A stretch of 17,164 nt of DNA from positions 1 to 17,164 of the forward strand of contig WRNI01000019.1 of NCBI GenBank assembly GCA_009776695.1, given 5' to 3'. Within the stretch, counting starts at the first letter, position 1; each line of letters begins with the position of its first letter. This DNA is from Methanomassiliicoccaceae archaeon. Lineage in GTDB: Archaea > Thermoplasmatota > Thermoplasmata > Methanomassiliicoccales > Methanomethylophilaceae. Below, piece after piece: positions 14,678 through 17,164 of the stretch. The notes beneath the pieces are model-generated. The model saw only the letters and a list, made by a program, of their open reading frames with translations, made no database searches and was not told where the DNA came from. A program made the position numbers and the translations under genes.

Positions 14678-14689
14678 AATATTAATATT
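14678..14689 (-). promoter_or_regulatory. Palindromic TATA box of tRNA-Pro overlapping the rdgB stop
   Basis: AATATTAATATT is a perfect 12-bp palindrome centred 29 bp before the tRNA-Pro 5' end. It includes the rdgB stop codon (14682-14684), so the tRNA promoter sits at the very end of that gene. Confidence 0.55.
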
Positions 14690-15248
14690 TCGCATTCCCG
14701 ATGATATCTTCAAGCTCTTTCATCAGAAGGCGCACGGCGTTCCCGCGGTGCGATATCCCATTCTTCTCGGGGATCGGCATCTCCGCTAATGATATTTTTC
14801 CGTCATGGCTGAATATCGGGTCGTATCCGAAACCGTCCGTTCCTTTCTCTTCTTTCAGTATGACGCCGTCACACTTTCCGGTGACGATGATATCTTTCCC
14901 GTTAACATTGCACCCGATGCAGCACTGAAAGTTCGCTTCTCTTTCATTCACATTCTCCATAAGTTTCAGAATGCCGGCGTTGCCGATCGTCTTCTGAACG
15001 TATGACGAATACACTCCCGGAAATCCTTTCAGCGCATCGACGAACATCCCCGAATCGTCTATTATGAAATCCCTCAGCCCCTTTTCCTTCAATGCGGCCA
15101 TCCCTTTCTCCACAACTTCGCTCAATTCTGATGTTTGAATTTCATCGTACGGTATGCGCACATGCTCCGCATCTATCGAAAATGACGACAATGCCTCGCG
15201 GTACTCGATGAATTTTCCCTGATTCGATGTTATTATCTTCAAGATCAT
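14682..15248 (-). CDS. rdgB: XTP/dITP diphosphatase (RdgB/HAM1 family)
   Basis: The 188-residue product hydrolyses non-canonical purine NTPs such as ITP, dITP and XTP to monophosphates, keeping the nucleotide pool clean. Motifs are TSNQGKFIEY (7-16), DDSGMFVDALKGFPGVYSS (64-82), GTDGFGYDPIF (136-146) and SHRGNAV (166-172), in the usual order and spacing. The length is typical. ATG 15248 overlaps the bud32 stop in ATGA, indicating translational coupling. This pairing of kinase and house-cleaning phosphatase recurs in archaea. The stop codon lies inside the palindromic tRNA-Pro promoter. Confidence 0.95.
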   Translation of the reverse strand: MILKIITSNQGKFIEYREALSSFSIDAEHVRIPYDEIQTSELSEVVEKGMAALKEKGLRDFIIDDSGMFVDALKGFPGVYSSYVQKTIGNAGILKLMENVNEREANFQCCIGCNVNGKDIIVTGKCDGVILKEEKGTDGFGYDPIFSHDGKISLAEMPIPEKNGISHRGNAVRLLMKELEDIIGNAKY

Positions 15249-15871
15249 GTGTATCTCCCGCGCCCCCGGATGTCATCGACGCGTTTGAGTATCGATTGCG
15301 CATCATTCATATTTTTCGTATAAGCATCCATCAGAACGTCAAGGGAATCGTCCAGGCCGGAATGGGCTGACGTGAACGCTCTCTGCAATAAGTGTATATC
15401 AACGCCGAGATCTTCGGTCTCAGCGAGCGTGGTGCCTAACGAAAGATCGAACAAACATATCTCACCGTCGGGCGTGAGTATCATGTTCGATGTTGTCAGA
15501 TCGCCGTGCGATATCCCCGCGTTATGAAGTTTTGCGACGGCAACGCCGATCTTGCCGCACATTTCGTTCGCCTTCGAAGGCTCATCATCAAGGATGTCCT
15601 TTATCTTTCGGCCGCTGATGAATTCCATGGTTATATCACATTTTTTCACGTCGATGTCGTATATCACCGGCGTTCTGACGCCCGCTTTTCTGGCATCTAT
15701 CATTATGCGTGCTTCGTTCTTCGTTCTCATCGAACGCAAATGCATATCCAGCCCGGAATGTCTGTATCCCTTTGGTATGCGTGTTTTCACGACGGCATCA
15801 CGTCCCAGGTACGTCGTTCTGTAGACGGTGGCCTCGGCACCGCGCCCGAGTATGTCCGTTCCGTTATCCAT
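15245..15871 (-). CDS. bud32: Bud32-type KEOPS kinase/ATPase
   Basis: The 208-residue product is a small atypical kinase that acts with Kae1, Cgi121 and Pcc1 in KEOPS to make t6A at tRNA position 37. Visible are the glycine loop LGRGAEATVY (8-17), catalytic Lys29, Glu53 (KNEAR), the catalytic loop SHGDLTTSNMIL (121-132) with Asp124 and Asn129, and the metal-binding Asp142. The last is in FDLSLG rather than the usual DFG form. The C-terminus is the typical basic RGRGRYT tail. It is not fused to Kae1, unlike in several euryarchaea, and no kae1 gene is beside it. ATG 15871 lies 28 bp from the symmetric TATA element at 15895-15904, so the message is probably leaderless. It is overlapped by rdgB downstream. 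Confidence 0.94.
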   Translation of the reverse strand: MDNGTDILGRGAEATVYRTTYLGRDAVVKTRIPKGYRHSGLDMHLRSMRTKNEARIMIDARKAGVRTPVIYDIDVKKCDITMEFISGRKIKDILDDEPSKANEMCGKIGVAVAKLHNAGISHGDLTTSNMILTPDGEICLFDLSLGTTLAETEDLGVDIHLLQRAFTSAHSGLDDSLDVLMDAYTKNMNDAQSILKRVDDIRGRGRYT

Positions 15872-15894
15872 ATCACAGTGATACGGCGTACGGC

Positions 15895-15904
15895 TAAATA
15901 TTTA
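15895..15904. promoter_or_regulatory. Palindromic TATA element shared by bud32 and radB
   Basis: TAAATATTTA is a perfect 10-bp palindrome centred 28 bp before bud32 ATG 15871 and 42 bp before radB ATG 15942. No second TATA-like element is evident in the 70-bp gap, so one site may serve both genes. Confidence 0.5.
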
Positions 15905-15941
15905 TCACCGCACACAGCGGCATACGCACAAATAAGGGTGA

Positions 15942-16652
15942 ATGAAGAATGACAAACCTTTTTCAACATCCTTTTCTTTATTGCATCGTGATCCGGTGAA
16001 TCGCATACCAATTATGTGCCAATCCATTGACAATCTCTTAGGAGGAGGCATCGAAAGCGGCAGCGTTACGATGCTTTACGGGGAGGCGGGCACCGGAAAG
16101 ACCAATATTTGTTTACAGATGGCGTACAATGTCGCGAAGAACGGGAAAAAAGTTGCGTACATCGATACAGAAGGATTATCGGCGGACAGGATAGAGCAGA
16201 TCTTTATTGACGGCGCATACACAAAAGATCTTCTGGTATTTTCGGCGCACACATTCGACGAGCAGGGATACGGCATCGCGCAGGCGGCGAAGCAGGCGGA
16301 GTCCGCGGATGCTGTCGGGCTGATAGTCGTGGACTCGATGACGATGTTCTATCGTTTGAGATCGGACGACAGTTCTGTCCGTAATGAACTGACAAGGCAG
16401 ATGGAGATGCTTCTGAGCACCGCGAGGAAGAATGATGTCGCCGTATTGATAACATCGCAGGTGTATACGAACATAGGAACAGGAACGTTCGAGTTCCTCG
16501 GCGGGCACGCGATACAGCATAATGCGAAGACGATCGTACGGTTGGAGAAAAGGGGCAGCGGCAAGCGCGCCGCCGTTATAGTAAAGCACCGAAGCCTTCC
16601 CGAAGGAAGGTCGGCGCTGTATCGTATCGTTCAGACGGGCATCGAAGATTAA
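15942..16652 (+). CDS. radB: RadB, RecA-family DNA repair paralogue
   Basis: The 236-residue product is the euryarchaeal RadA paralogue RadB, an accessory factor for homologous recombination. It has SIDNLLGGGIESGSVTMLYG (28-47), Walker A GEAGTGKT (47-54), YIDTEGLS (73-80), Walker B LIVVDSMT (127-134), and the loop region ITSQVYTNIGTG followed by LGGHAIQHNAKTIVRL. It lacks the N-terminal helix-hairpin-helix domain of RadA, as RadB does. The first 20 residues are longer than usual; GTG 15996 would give a more typical N-terminus, but ATG 15942 lies at a suitable distance from the shared TATA palindrome. The stop is two bases from the convergent prenyl synthase stop. Confidence 0.94.
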   Translation: MKNDKPFSTSFSLLHRDPVNRIPIMCQSIDNLLGGGIESGSVTMLYGEAGTGKTNICLQMAYNVAKNGKKVAYIDTEGLSADRIEQIFIDGAYTKDLLVFSAHTFDEQGYGIAQAAKQAESADAVGLIVVDSMTMFYRLRSDDSSVRNELTRQMEMLLSTARKNDVAVLITSQVYTNIGTGTFEFLGGHAIQHNAKTIVRLEKRGSGKRAAVIVKHRSLPEGRSALYRIVQTGIED

Positions 16653-16654
16653 GA

Positions 16655-17164
16655 TCAGACGTCGCGTCCCATGGCGAACTCGGCGAGAGCTATCATAAAA
16701 TCTTTGTCCCTGCTTTCCGGCAATACGTCAAGCTTCCCTATCGCCTGCTTTGTATAATCGGTGGCCATGTCTATCGCGAATGCCACGCTTCCCGAATCTT
16801 CCATTATCTTTCTGGCCTTTCCGATGTCATCTTCCGATGCGTCCGTCTTTCCGAGGACGGAACGGAACTCTTTCATTATCTTCGGGTCGCGTATGTTCTT
16901 CAGCGCGTGCGTCACCATTACCGTACTTTTTCCTTTGCGTACGTCGTTGCCTACGGATTTACCAAGCTTCACCGGATCGCCGATGAGACCGAGGACATCG
17001 TCGAACATCTGGAATGCGACGCCCAAAAGCATTGCGTACTCGTGTATCGCTTTTACAATGTTATCATTCGCGCCGCCGGCAAGGGCGCCGCCCGCGGCGC
17101 CCGCCGCGAATAATACACTCGTCTTCAGACGTATAGTCTCGATGTACTCGTCCATTGTAACTTC
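16655..17164 (-). CDS. Geranylgeranyl/polyprenyl diphosphate synthase, 3' part (5' truncated by window edge)
   Basis: The frame stays open to the window edge, so 169 residues of the C-terminal half are visible; the internal Met at 17155 is not the start. The second aspartate-rich motif is FQMFDDVLGLIGDP, the DDxxG...D form seen in many archaeal enzymes, followed by KLGKSVGNDVRKGKSTVMVTHAL (Lys-Ser-Thr, binding the allylic diphosphate). KTSVLFAAGAAGGALAG is the helix just before. Archaeal members (IdsA type) make the C20 or C25 chain for membrane ether lipids. The first Asp-rich motif and the chain-length-deciding residues lie outside the window, so product length cannot be judged. Confidence 0.93.
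   Translation of the reverse strand, partial: EVTMDEYIETIRLKTSVLFAAGAAGGALAGGANDNIVKAIHEYAMLLGVAFQMFDDVLGLIGDPVKLGKSVGNDVRKGKSTVMVTHALKNIRDPKIMKEFRSVLGKTDASEDDIGKARKIMEDSGSVAFAIDMATDYTKQAIGKLDVLPESRDKDFMIALAEFAMGRDV

Overview
The window looks like a euryarchaeal chromosome, most likely Thermoplasmata and possibly a host-associated Methanomassiliicoccales-type methanogen. Archaeal markers are Nop5, RadB, a Bud32-type KEOPS kinase, archaeal DARPP reductase, RtcA, a prenyl diphosphate synthase, tRNA genes without encoded CCA, and TATA boxes about 25-30 bp from starts. The methanogen assignment rests mainly on an ArsR-HTH plus V4R regulator resembling MsvR and on a long Ig-like surface protein. 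It is an inference, not a proof.

Layout. 1-1950 holds the 3' part of a large membrane-anchored surface protein, ended by a bidirectional terminator. 2017-4704 (minus) is an operon of mtnA, a class II aldolase and nop5. The first two fit salvage of methylthioadenosine or 5'-deoxyadenosine through a DHAP-shunt-like route. Divergent from it at 4851 is the V4R regulator. 5575-7226 (minus) carries the riboflavin/F420-precursor reductase and rtcA. 7300-7739 has tRNA-Gly(CCC) and tRNA-Val(UAC) with structured, U-rich DNA between them.

7788-10533 is a run of poorly known small membrane, zinc-ribbon and beta-rich proteins, including a membrane protein built from two similar halves. 10586-12131 carries a QueG-like double-cluster iron-sulfur protein convergent with cysteine synthase. 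12192-13510 is an AT-richer island with a DUF3800 gene whose 3' end runs into a short repeat element. A DUF4003 gene, a family best known from Firmicutes, follows.

14561-17164 is core archaeal housekeeping: tRNA-Pro(UGG), rdgB overlapping bud32, divergent radB, and the 3' part of a prenyl diphosphate synthase.

The most notable non-coding features are symmetric A/T-rich elements that could act as shared TATA boxes for two divergent gene pairs, dyads between mtnA and the V4R regulator, and competing hairpins upstream of tRNA-Gly. No CRISPR array, integrase, transposase or rRNA was seen. No clearly new multi-gene system could be proven; the best candidates are the V4R-regulator/salvage locus and the DUF3800 island with its repeat.
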